The translations under genes and the position numbers were made by a program. A DNA stretch of 16,166 nucleotides from SBAX01 sp964646605 (lineage in GTDB: Bacteria > Planctomycetota > Phycisphaerae > UBA1845): assembly GCA_964646605.1 (NCBI GenBank), contig CAZYEX010000145.1, positions 1-16,166 of the forward strand, written 5' to 3'. How positions within the stretch are numbered: position 1 is the first letter of the stretch; every line of letters begins with the position of its first letter. Positions 5,949-14,800 of this stretch are shown here, piece after piece. The notes under the pieces were generated by a model. The model was not told the DNA's origin. It did no database searches and saw nothing but the letters and a program-made list of their open reading frames with translations.

Positions 5949-7094
5949 ATGCCGACGTCAATGTTTCCGAAACGGACCCCGGAGTCGTTCGAGTTCCGGG
6001 AAGTCCAGTACGAGAAGCAGGGTTGGGTTGGGCGAATCGCGATCAACCGACCCCATAACCACAACGCCTACAGTACCTCGGCGCTTCAGGAACTGGCGGC
6101 TGCATTCCAGGATGCTTCCTTCGATGACGGGGTCGCCGTGGTGGTGTTCACCGGGGCCGGCGAGCGGGCGTTTTGCACGGGTGGCGACGTAAAGGAATAT
6201 CAGAAGAACTACACCCAAAAGCCGCGCGACTATTGGAAGTACATGTCGTACTTCAAGGCCTACATCGAATCGATCATGAACTGTTCCAAGCCGGTCATCG
6301 CGCGGATCAACGGCATGGCCGTCGGCGGCGGCAACGAAAGCCAGTTGGCGTGCGACCTGGCGGTGATGGGCGAACATGCCTATATCGCGCAGGTTGGCAC
6401 GAGCGTCGGGTCGGTGGCGTGTGGCGGAGCGACGCAATGGTTGCCGCTGCACGTGGGCGATCGCAAAGCGCGTGGAATTCTCTTCCTTAACCAGCGATAT
6501 CCGGCTTTTACCTCCCTGGCCATGGGATTGGTCAACGTCGCCGTGCCGACGGTCAAGGGGCCGGATGGCGCCTTTGCAACCCGGTTTACGAACAAGCGGA
6601 CGTATCTCGCCGATTGGAACACCGATCCGTGGGAGCAGCCGTTCGAGTCTCGGTCCACGCCGGCCGAGATCAAGAAAGCGCAGGAGGGTGCGGACGGCTA
6701 CTCGATTGATCTTTCACGCATGGACGAGGTCGTCGCCGAGTTGTGCGACCAGCTCGTACACAAGTTCTTCGAGTGTACGCGGTACACCAAGGCACAGCTC
6801 AACTACTGGAAGGATACGGCGTGGCATGCGACGACCGGTCACGCCCGCGACTGGCTGTCGATTCACTATTCGAGTCTCGAACCGCATGAGGGAATGACGG
6901 CTTTCGTCGAGAAGCGAAAGCCCGATTACGTGGGCATGCGCCGGCGAGCGGCCGATCCGAACGGCTCGAGCGAGTTTCTCTGGGGTCCGTACAGCCGCGA
7001 ATGCCCGGAATGCGGGGCCAAGTGGCTGCCCCGTGAGTTCGAGCACTGCGGCAAGTGCGGCGCGGCTCTCCAGGCGCCGGTGGCGGCGTCGTAG
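5949..7094 (+). CDS. bamA: 6-oxocyclohex-1-ene-1-carbonyl-CoA hydrolase (BamA/Oah)
   Basis: A crotonase-fold ring-opening hydrolase that converts 6-oxocyclohex-1-ene-1-carbonyl-CoA to 3-hydroxypimeloyl-CoA, the hallmark step of anaerobic benzoyl-CoA degradation. Its 381 aa match BamA/Oah proteins (about 375-382 aa) and exceed ordinary enoyl-CoA hydratases. Crotonase features are FTGAGERAFCTGGDVKEY (about 67-84) and INGMAVGGGNESQLACD (about 120-136), followed by a long BamA-like C-terminal region. ATG at 5949 follows AGGGGG with a seven-base spacer; the frame stays open back to 5160 but that part overlaps tetR. The tail has a CPEC/CGKC pattern (C352, C355, C367, C370) like a zinc ribbon. It is the first gene of the operon, divergent from tetR. 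Confidence 0.93.
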   Translation: MPTSMFPKRTPESFEFREVQYEKQGWVGRIAINRPHNHNAYSTSALQELAAAFQDASFDDGVAVVVFTGAGERAFCTGGDVKEYQKNYTQKPRDYWKYMSYFKAYIESIMNCSKPVIARINGMAVGGGNESQLACDLAVMGEHAYIAQVGTSVGSVACGGATQWLPLHVGDRKARGILFLNQRYPAFTSLAMGLVNVAVPTVKGPDGAFATRFTNKRTYLADWNTDPWEQPFESRSTPAEIKKAQEGADGYSIDLSRMDEVVAELCDQLVHKFFECTRYTKAQLNYWKDTAWHATTGHARDWLSIHYSSLEPHEGMTAFVEKRKPDYVGMRRRAADPNGSSEFLWGPYSRECPECGAKWLPREFEHCGKCGAALQAPVAAS

Positions 7095-7112
7095 GGGGTA
7101 TTTTCGGTTGCG

Positions 7113-7853
7113 ATGACCGCGAAGCGTCGAGCATTGGTTACGGGCGGCAGCCGCGGCATCGGCCGTTGCATCGCGGAGACGCTGGCCCGCGACGGCTGCG
7201 ACGTGGGCATCTTCTATCGGGGAGATGCGGGAGAAGCCGGGTCGGTGATCGCTGGCATCGAAAAGCTCGGTCGCAAGGGCTGGTCGCGGGTCGGAGATGT
7301 ACGGGATTCAGGGCAGGTTAACAACGCGGTCGAATCCCTCGTCGCGCAATGGGGCGGAATCGACATTCTGGTCAACAACGCCGGAATCGTCCGCGACAAG
7401 GTGATATGGAAGATGACCGACGACGAGTGGCGCGATGTGTTGGACGTCGATCTCACGGGCATGTTTCACTGCTGCCGCGCGGTCGTTCCCGCAATGCGCA
7501 AGGGCGGCTGGGGCGCAATCGTCAATATCTCGAGCATCAACGGGCTACGCGGCAAGTTCGGGCAGACCAACTACTCGGCGGCGAAAGCGGGTGTGATTGG
7601 ATTGACCAAGGCGCTGGCGAAGGAGGTTGCAAGGTTCAATGTTACGGTCAACGCCGTCGCGCCGGGGTTCGTTGAAACCGAGATCGTGCAGTCGATGCCG
7701 GTTGAGGCCAGGGCGGAAACGTTGAAAGAGATTCTTCTGGGTCGTCCGGGGACGGTGCAGGACGTGGCCGAACTGGTGTCGTTTCTTTGCGGCGATCGAG
7801 CGCGTTTCATCACCGGCGAGGTGATCCGCGTGGATGGCGGACAGTACATCTGA
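7113..7853 (+). CDS. Short-chain dehydrogenase, FabG-like; likely 3-hydroxypimeloyl-CoA dehydrogenase
   Basis: A classical NAD(P)-dependent short-chain dehydrogenase of 246 aa. It shows TGGSRGIG (10-17) for nucleotide binding, NNAG (88-91), and the catalytic triad S141, Y154 and K158 in the NISS...YSAAK arrangement. Closest in kind to FabG-type 3-oxoacyl-ACP/CoA reductases. It lies 18 bases after bamA and before dch. BamA yields 3-hydroxypimeloyl-CoA and the operon's last visible gene is a thiolase, so oxidation of that hydroxyl group to 3-oxopimeloyl-CoA is a natural role. That assignment is inferred from position; a general FabG-like function is the alternative. The ATG at 7113 has no strong ribosome binding site at the normal distance. 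Confidence 0.88.
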   Translation: MTAKRRALVTGGSRGIGRCIAETLARDGCDVGIFYRGDAGEAGSVIAGIEKLGRKGWSRVGDVRDSGQVNNAVESLVAQWGGIDILVNNAGIVRDKVIWKMTDDEWRDVLDVDLTGMFHCCRAVVPAMRKGGWGAIVNISSINGLRGKFGQTNYSAAKAGVIGLTKALAKEVARFNVTVNAVAPGFVETEIVQSMPVEARAETLKEILLGRPGTVQDVAELVSFLCGDRARFITGEVIRVDGGQYI

Positions 7854-7861
7854 GAAATGAA

Positions 7862-7889
7862 GAATGACGAATATCGAATGGCGAATGGG
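7862..7889. repeat. Four tandem 7-bp GAATNNN units
   Basis: GAATGAC, GAATATC, GAATGGC and GAATGGG follow each other without gaps between the dehydrogenase stop and the dch start. Degenerate units may extend it leftwards to 7854. It is one of the few gaps of more than 40 bases inside the operon. Confidence 0.65.
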
Positions 7890-7906
7890 CCGGGGTGAAT
7901 GACACC

Positions 7907-8677
7907 ATGAGCCGATACGAATACTTCAACGTGGAAGTTCAGGACGGTGTCGCGGCGGTCACGATGAACCGCCCGCCGCTCAATGTCCTTCACAACCCGA
8001 TGATGGGCGAATTCAACCGGCTGCTCGAGACCACGCTGTCGGACAAGAACCTGGCGGCACTGGTGTTGCGAGCGACGGGAAAGGCATTCAGCGCGGGCGT
8101 GGACGTTTCGGACCACACGGCGGACAAAGTGGCGGACATGATTCGCCTGTTTCACGGCATATTCCGGAAGCTGGCGGCGACGGACGCGCTGACCATCGCG
8201 GCGGTAAACGGCGCGGCGCTGGGGGGCGGTTGCGAGCTGGCCTGTTTTTGTGACATCGTTCTGGCATCGGACAAGGCGAAATTCGGTCAGCCGGAGGTTC
8301 AGGTCGGGGTCTTTCCGCCAGTGGCCGCCTGTGTCTTTCCGCCGCAGGTGGGGATCAAGAAGGCGATCGAACTCAACGCGCTCGGGGCAACCATCGACGG
8401 GAAAGAAGCCCACCGCATCGGACTGGTCAATCAGGTGTTCCCGGCCGAGGAGTTTGACAAAAAGGTCGGCGAATACCTGGAGGGAATCAAAAGGCTATCG
8501 CGGCCTGTCGTGCGACTCGCGAAGCGTGCGACCTCTTTGGTTGTTCGCAAGCAGATTCTGGAACAACTGGACGCGACGGAGGCGATATACCTGGACGAGT
8601 TGATGAAGCTGCAGGATGCCCACGAAGGCATCGCGGCATTCATGGAGAAACGTTCACCTGTCTGGGAACACGCATGA
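7907..8677 (+). CDS. dch: Cyclohexa-1,5-dienecarbonyl-CoA hydratase (Dch-like)
   Basis: A crotonase-superfamily hydratase of 256 aa. Oxyanion-hole regions are visible at KAFSAGVDVSDH (about 59-70) and NGAALGGGCELACFCDIVLAS (about 101-121). Dch adds water to cyclohexa-1,5-diene-1-carbonyl-CoA, the product of benzoyl-CoA reductase, giving 6-hydroxycyclohex-1-ene-1-carbonyl-CoA. Length and the position next to Had and BamA homologues support Dch over a general enoyl-CoA hydratase. The ATG at 7907 is preferred because GGGGTG lies nine bases upstream; a GTG at 7895 would add four residues. The following gene begins 40 bases after its stop. Confidence 0.87.
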   Translation: MSRYEYFNVEVQDGVAAVTMNRPPLNVLHNPMMGEFNRLLETTLSDKNLAALVLRATGKAFSAGVDVSDHTADKVADMIRLFHGIFRKLAATDALTIAAVNGAALGGGCELACFCDIVLASDKAKFGQPEVQVGVFPPVAACVFPPQVGIKKAIELNALGATIDGKEAHRIGLVNQVFPAEEFDKKVGEYLEGIKRLSRPVVRLAKRATSLVVRKQILEQLDATEAIYLDELMKLQDAHEGIAAFMEKRSPVWEHA

Positions 8678-8717
8678 GGATTGTGCCGCCGGAAGCGGGA
8701 AGACGGATAAGATCAAC

Positions 8718-9740
8718 ATGAAAGCAGCCGTTTTTTACGGGTCGGGGAAGGGACTGAGGATCGAGGATGTTCCGGTTCCGAAGATCACCCCCGATCAGAT
8801 TCTGGTCAAGGTGGCGGCGTGCGGCGTGTGCCACACCGACCTGCATTACCTCGAACACGGAGTTCCCACGTTCAAGAAGCCGCCGATCATCCTGGGACAC
8901 GAGGCCTCCGGCATTGTTGATGAAGTCGGGGCTCAGGTCACGCAATTCAAGAAGGGGCAACGTGTTCTGATTCCGGCGGTGCTGACCTGCGGGCACTGTG
9001 CGTACTGCCGGATGGGGCGGGAGAACATCTGCAGCAATATGACCATGCTGGGCAACCACATCGACGGAGCCTACGCCGAGTACGTGGCGGTTCCGGCGAA
9101 GGATGTTCTGGAACTGCCCGAATCCATTCCGTTGCATGAGGCGTCGATCATCGCGGATGCGATTTCCACGCCATATCACGCGGTGAAGAACCGGGCCCGG
9201 GTTCGACCCGGCGACACGGTCGTGATCTTCGGATGCGGCGGCGTGGGGATCAATGCAGTGCAACTGTCGGCGGCTGCGGGCGGTTTCGTGATCGCCGTGG
9301 ACGTCAACGAACGCAAGCTCGAATGGGCGAAGCAGTTCGGGGCGGCCGAGACGATCAACCCCAAGAGCGTGGATCGGGTGAGCAAGGCGGTCAAAAAGCT
9401 GACCGGCGGCGGCGCGGATATTGCCATGGAGGTGATCGGAAACCCGCGCACGATCGAAGAGGCGTTGGAGTGCCTGCGGGTCGGAGGCCGGCTGTGCGTC
9501 GTGGGGTACACGAATGAATCCATCTCCGTCGTGGCCGGCAAGATCATGTTCAAGGAGCTCGAAATTGTCGGTTCGCTGGGGTGTCGCCCGCTGGACTACC
9601 GTCCGCTGATTCGACTTGTCGAACTGGGGAAAGTGGATGTGAAAAAACAGGTGACCCACCGATTCAAGCTCGAAGACCTGGGCAAAGCCTTCGAAGCCAT
9701 GAAGGAGGGCGTATCCCTGCGATCCATCGTGGTGCCATAG
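8718..9740 (+). CDS. had: 6-hydroxycyclohex-1-ene-1-carbonyl-CoA dehydrogenase (Had-like)
   Basis: A zinc-dependent medium-chain alcohol dehydrogenase of 340 aa. It shows the catalytic-zinc motif GVCHTD (C38), GHE (H61, E62), four structural-zinc cysteines (C91, C94, C97, C105) and a Rossmann GCGGVG motif (172-177). Had oxidises 6-hydroxycyclohex-1-ene-1-carbonyl-CoA with NAD to the 6-oxo compound, the substrate of BamA/Oah. Family features establish the dehydrogenase class, and the position between dch and the reductase genes gives the specific name. The ATG at 8718 is the natural family start (MKAAVFYG); the frame is open to 8616, but that part overlaps dch. Confidence 0.88.
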   Translation: MKAAVFYGSGKGLRIEDVPVPKITPDQILVKVAACGVCHTDLHYLEHGVPTFKKPPIILGHEASGIVDEVGAQVTQFKKGQRVLIPAVLTCGHCAYCRMGRENICSNMTMLGNHIDGAYAEYVAVPAKDVLELPESIPLHEASIIADAISTPYHAVKNRARVRPGDTVVIFGCGGVGINAVQLSAAAGGFVIAVDVNERKLEWAKQFGAAETINPKSVDRVSKAVKKLTGGGADIAMEVIGNPRTIEEALECLRVGGRLCVVGYTNESISVVAGKIMFKELEIVGSLGCRPLDYRPLIRLVELGKVDVKKQVTHRFKLEDLGKAFEAMKEGVSLRSIVVP

Positions 9741-9750
9741 AGGTGTCATC

Positions 9751-10992
9751 GTGAGCACGGCCGTCAAGAGAGTCGAGATCGAGGCGCAGAAGCAACTCAG
9801 GGTGCTTTTGCGTGAACACTTTCTCGATTTGGATCGGGCTGCCCACGATACGGATCGCAAGGTCGCGTGGTGTACGTCGGTCGGCCCGTGCGAGATTCTG
9901 ACGGCCTTGGGCTTCGAGGTGTATTTCCCGGAAAATCACGGCGCGCTGCTTGGCGCCAAGAAGCTCAGCCATCGTTTGATCCCCCGCGCCGTGGGCTTAG
10001 GGTACAGCGCGGAATCGTGCTCCTACATGACCAGCGACATCGGCTCGACCCTGGCCGATGCAAGTCCGCTGAAGGAGGCCTTCGGCATTTCCGGGCCGCC
10101 GAAACCGGACCTGCTGATTTACAACACGAATCAGTGCCGCGAGGTCCAGGACTGGTGGAACTTTTACGGGCGTCGTAACGGCGTACCGGTGATGGGTGTT
10201 TGTCCGCCGACGCACCTCGGCGAGGTGACCGCGGAACATGTAGCATTTGTCCGCGGATTACTCGTAACCCTCATCGAGCAGATCGAGTCACAGTTCGGCT
10301 TCCAGCTGGATGGGGATCGACTGCGGGAAGTGGTCGCACGATCGAGCCGGGCGAGCGCCCTTTGGCGACAGGTTCTCGACACAGCCCGCGCGCATCCGTC
10401 GCCGATCACTTTCTTCGACGCCATCATTCATATGGCCCCGGTGATTCTCATGCGCGGCTCGCAAACGGCGCTTGACTATTACGAGGGTCTACTGACGGAA
10501 ATGCAAGATCGGGTCCGCGACGGACTTGGCGCCGTGCCCAGCGAGCGATTTCGGGTCTATTGGGAGGGGATGCCCATCTGGCCGAAGGTCCGCGAGCTTT
10601 CGGAGAAGTTCTTCGACCTTTCCACGGTCGTGGCGGCAAGCACCTACTGCAACTCGTGGGCGTTCGAGGACTACGACGGCGGCGATCCGTTGGCATGGAT
10701 GGCCAGAATTAGCACCGAAATCTTCATCAATCGCGACGAGAACACCAAGCAGGCCTTCCTCGGAGACATGTTCGACCGGTTCGATATTGACGGCGCGATC
10801 TTCCACAACGCCCGGACCTGTCCGAACAACACCAACTGCCGATTCGGCATGCCGCAGCGAATCCGAGAGGAATACGGGGTCCCGGTGCTTGTGGTCGACG
10901 GGGACCTGAGCGATATCCGGTTTTTCTCCACGGCCCAGACGATGACCAACATCGAGGCGTTCATCGAGCAGTTGGAGGAAAACGCGCGATGA
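9751..10992 (+). CDS. Benzoyl-CoA reductase iron-sulfur subunit (BcrB/BcrC type)
   Basis: A 413-aa member of the 2-hydroxyacyl-CoA dehydratase D-component family, which includes BcrB and BcrC. These subunits hold the iron-sulfur cluster and bind benzoyl-CoA for two-electron dearomatisation. Candidate cluster cysteines are C41, C47, C90, C129, C151, C357 and C363; the C-terminal region with C357, followed by VPVLVVDGDLSD, is family-like. I cannot decide between B and C by eye. The GTG at 9751 follows AGGTG with a five-base spacer, directly after the had stop. The stop overlaps the activase start (ATGA). The usual partner, a second subunit of the same family, is not in the window. Confidence 0.83.
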   Translation: MSTAVKRVEIEAQKQLRVLLREHFLDLDRAAHDTDRKVAWCTSVGPCEILTALGFEVYFPENHGALLGAKKLSHRLIPRAVGLGYSAESCSYMTSDIGSTLADASPLKEAFGISGPPKPDLLIYNTNQCREVQDWWNFYGRRNGVPVMGVCPPTHLGEVTAEHVAFVRGLLVTLIEQIESQFGFQLDGDRLREVVARSSRASALWRQVLDTARAHPSPITFFDAIIHMAPVILMRGSQTALDYYEGLLTEMQDRVRDGLGAVPSERFRVYWEGMPIWPKVRELSEKFFDLSTVVAASTYCNSWAFEDYDGGDPLAWMARISTEIFINRDENTKQAFLGDMFDRFDIDGAIFHNARTCPNNTNCRFGMPQRIREEYGVPVLVVDGDLSDIRFFSTAQTMTNIEAFIEQLEENAR

Positions 10993-11807
10993 ACGAACCT
11001 CTTTTTGTCGGCATTGATGTGGGGTCGTCGGCCACCAAGTGCGTCATCCTCGACGGGGGCGGTTTGTTGGTTGGTCATCATGTGGTGGCGTCGGGGTTCG
11101 ATTACGCAGAATCCGCGGAATCGGCCCTGGCCCATTCTCTGCTCCAGGCGGCGGCGTCGCGCGACGACATTGCCGGTTGCGTATCGACCGGTTACGGGCG
11201 ACAGAGCATTTCCATCGCGGACCGGCAGGTGACGGAAATCTCGTGTCACGCCCGGGGTGCGCGGGAGTGGTATCCGCAGGTGCGCAACATCGTCGATATC
11301 GGCGGGCAGGACACGAAGATCATCCGTCTTACGGACGAGGGGAAGCTGGCCGACTATCGCATGAACGCCAAGTGCGCCGCCGGCACGGGTACGTTTCTCG
11401 AATCCATTGCGCTCAAGCTCGGTGTGACCCTGGAGCAACTGGACGAGCTGGCGATGAAATCCAGCGCGGACACGGTGATGAACAGCTATTGCACGGTTTT
11501 TACGGGAACCGAGGTCATCGAACGGATCAAAGAGGGGCAGGCCCGAGAAGACATTGCCATGGGGCTGTTCCGTTCCATCGCCACCCGCGTGTCCGAAATG
11601 ATGGCGGCTCGAGACGGCCCGGTCAGCGCCACAGGCGGAGTGGCCGCACACTGCCGGGCGCTGATCCGCGCGTTGGAGGAAGTGTTGGAGTCGGGAGTGT
11701 TCTTGCCGCCCATGCCGCAACACGCGGGCGCCTATGGGGCGGCCTTGATTGCGTTGGAATCGACACAGACGGAAAGGAGTTCGGCGGGTCATGTTGCACG
11801 CGGGTGA
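10989..11807 (+). CDS. ATP-dependent activase of benzoyl-CoA reductase (BcrD/HgdC type)
   Basis: A BcrAD/BadFG/HgdC-family ATPase of 272 aa that uses ATP hydrolysis to push electrons into the reductase. It has the ASKHA-fold phosphate motif GIDVGSSATK (8-17), DIGGQDTK (103-110), and NAKCAAGTGTF and SYC, whose C129 and C168 correspond to the cysteines that hold the shared [4Fe-4S] cluster at the dimer interface in HgdC. Size matches BcrD (about 280 aa) or HgdC (about 260) rather than BcrA (about 440). It overlaps the reductase gene by four bases and the following ligase gene by 17 bases, so translation is probably coupled. ATP-dependent activation identifies this as a class I-type system. Confidence 0.88.
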   Translation: MNEPLFVGIDVGSSATKCVILDGGGLLVGHHVVASGFDYAESAESALAHSLLQAAASRDDIAGCVSTGYGRQSISIADRQVTEISCHARGAREWYPQVRNIVDIGGQDTKIIRLTDEGKLADYRMNAKCAAGTGTFLESIALKLGVTLEQLDELAMKSSADTVMNSYCTVFTGTEVIERIKEGQAREDIAMGLFRSIATRVSEMMAARDGPVSATGGVAAHCRALIRALEEVLESGVFLPPMPQHAGAYGAALIALESTQTERSSAGHVARG

Positions 11808-14800
11808 GCTGGGTATTCAGCCGCCGGGCGCCCTGGGCGTGGCTTTTTTCATGCACGCCAACGCCGAATGCTTCATCGGTCGCGGCGGCGACGGCATTAC
11901 GCAGCCGCTGAAGACCGCAGGCGCACTGAAGTTGCTCGACGGGGGCAAACTGCGGTCGGTGTCGCTGGAAGGCCGCATCTTCGCGAACCTTCTCGAAGCG
12001 GACGCCATGAACCGCATGCCCGAACTGCTCTTTATCTGCTGCAATCCGAACCAGCTCGCCTTGGTCACGCAGGACCTGACTCGGTTTCTGGAGAACCTGG
12101 CGGAGCGGAACAAGCTATCGTCGCCGGAGGATATCCGTCGCCATGTTCCGATTCTCCTGGTGCTGCCGAACGGGGTTCTCGCCGAACAAGCCGTCCGAAC
12201 CTACGAAGAGCAGATCAACGAATCGATGTTGATGGGTCGCCTGCCTGGAGTGACCGAGGCCATGGTTCCGGCGTTTTTCGATCGGTTGGTGCGCGGCATT
12301 TCATTACAGGCGGGCGGTCGCCGCGGCAGCGGTTTGGACACCGTGTACGTGCATGAGCGGAAAGGCTCGCTGCTGTTTGCGGGCGGCGGAGACGCCGAGC
12401 GCGACCGGGTCGAGGCGATCCTTCGCACGCACGACTACCCGTTCCAACATGCCCGCGGCGTACCCGGCACGCGGATCGAGTTTGACAAGGCCATGATCTC
12501 CATCGTGCTCAACGTGGGCGGGCTGATTCACATGGTCAAGCCCAATGGGGAGCTGATCGATCTGCGGATGGGTGATCTGTGCAAGGATTCGTCCAAGACC
12601 GATTTCGTACATCGCATCACGCGAGCGGTCTTCGATGTCGGGAAGTCGGCCGGCGCCTATCCGCCCGAGGCCGGGTTCGACGAAGTCTGGGCCGGGCATC
12701 GGGCGACGATCATGTCTCACGCCGAACATGTCACCAGTTCGCTCAAAACGTTTCGAGACGCGCTATCGGACGGACTCAACAGCGTCAAACTCTTTTCCAA
12801 TGAGGAATGGATCCTCACCCCGTTGTCGCGCTACGCCGCCAATGCAGGGATGTACGCCGAAGAGGCTCTGTTCATGGCATTGAAGAAAGACGTGCAGGCG
12901 GCCATGGCGCGGGCGATGCGTTCTCGGGACAGCGGGGGCGACGGCAAACATTCGGGAGCAGTTTCCATGAATCTCACCGCACAAAGAAACATAAGCCTTG
13001 AGCTGTTCGAGGCCGGTCCGGAAAACATCGTCGCCGTCGGGACGATGTTGGACAATGAACACCTCATCAAGCTCGAAATCAACATCTACCTGCCCGACGA
13101 GCAGATCACCCGCAGCAAGCTGAACATGATTCGCGTGCCATTCCCGGTCTGCCGGGAAGTGGAGAACGTGGCGGAAAAGCTCGTAGGTTTGCGCATCGAG
13201 CGCGGCGTGCTCAGCCAGATCGTTCGTCGGGTCGGGGGTCACGTGGGATGTTCTCATATCAAGGAATTGGCCACCAACATTGTCTATTTTGTTGCGTCGT
13301 ATCTCATCCGCCGTCGGGCCGGCTTCGATCCCGCGAGCCTGGGTTTCATCAACAAGCCTGCCGACGAGAGGTTTGCCCTCACCAAGGGGTTGTTGAGTGA
13401 CTCGTGCCTGGCCTATTGCCAAACCACGCCGCAGGGACTCGATGAGCAGATCGGCATCAAGCGGATGGGGGCGGAGCACACCCATCCCGCGCCGCTGGGC
13501 GATTATGAGCGCTCGCTGGGGTCGATGTTGACCGATCGCATTCAACGCTATGGCGACCGGACGTACCTTCGCGAGCGGCGCGGGCACGAGACGCATTCCA
13601 TGACCTGGAACGAATTCGGGCGAGAGGTGTTCCAGATCGCCCGGCAGTTGATCCACGAAGGAATCCGACCCGGCGATCGCATTGTCATGGTCTCTGAAAA
13701 CCGGTCAGAGATGTTCCAGTTCGAACTAGCGACCGTGATCATCGGCGCGGTCACCGTTCCCGTGTATGCGGGATACCTGCCGCGACAGCTTGCCTACCTC
13801 CTCGGTCACGCCCGCCCCAAGTGGGTGATCGTGTCCGGGAAACACCAATTGGGCAAGATTGAAAAGGACCGGCATCCCTGCGTGCGGCGTTACTTTTGCA
13901 TGGACTTTGACGTCGACTGTGATTCGTGGGGCGCGGAGGAGTACAGCCGCTTGGTGGGCGACGGAGGGGCGTCCGCGACGGAGCTTGACGAGAGAATCCG
14001 CGCGGTCCAGCCGGACGATCTGTGCGTGCTGATGTACACCTCGGGCACGACGGGAATGCCGAAAGGCGTCCGTCTGATGCACCGCAACCTTCTGTCCCAG
14101 CAGAAGGCCATCGGCCTGCTCTGGGACCTCAGCGAAAAGGACACGGTGATGGGCTACCTGCCGTGGCACCACAGCTTCGGGGGGCTGTTCGAGCGATTCC
14201 TGACGCTCTACCACGGTTGTGAATACTGCCTCGACGATTCGCGGGGCAAGGACCTGGACCGTTTGATCGAGAACTGGAGAGTGTACAACCCGTCACTTTT
14301 CTTCAGTGTTCCGCGCGTACACGATCTTCTGCTGGCGCGCTGCCGCGAGAACGCCGAGGTCGATCGAACGGTGTTGGGCGGCCGGTTGCGGTTTGTCTTC
14401 ACCGCCGGCGCCCCGCTGCCGGCGCCAGTGGGAACCGGATACCGCCAGCGAAACATCCCCGTCATGGAAGGCTGGGGCCTCACGGAGACTTCCCCCTGTG
14501 TGACCCTTACGGCGTTGGACAACAAATGGAAGAGCGGCCTGGTGGGCTTTCCCATTCCGGGCGTAAGTGTCCGTATCGATGCCGACCAGGAGATTCTGGT
14601 CAAGGGGCCCAATGTCATGGAGGGCTACCTGGACGATGAAGAAGCGACGGCGCATGTCATTGACGAAGGCGGGTGGTTCCACAGCGGCGATCTCGGTGAG
14701 TTCACCAAAGAAGGGCTGCGGATTTACGGCCGAAAGGACGGGGCGTTCAAACTGACGACCGGCGAAAAAGTCCACCCCCAGCGCATCGAAAACGTTTTGA

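Noticed and set aside
8616..8717. N-terminal extension of the Had homologue
   Set aside because: It overlaps dch, and the family start MKAAVFYG is at 8718.
11039..11911. 290-aa frame overlapping the activase gene
   Set aside because: Arg/Gly-rich shadow translation; the activase frame has all family motifs.
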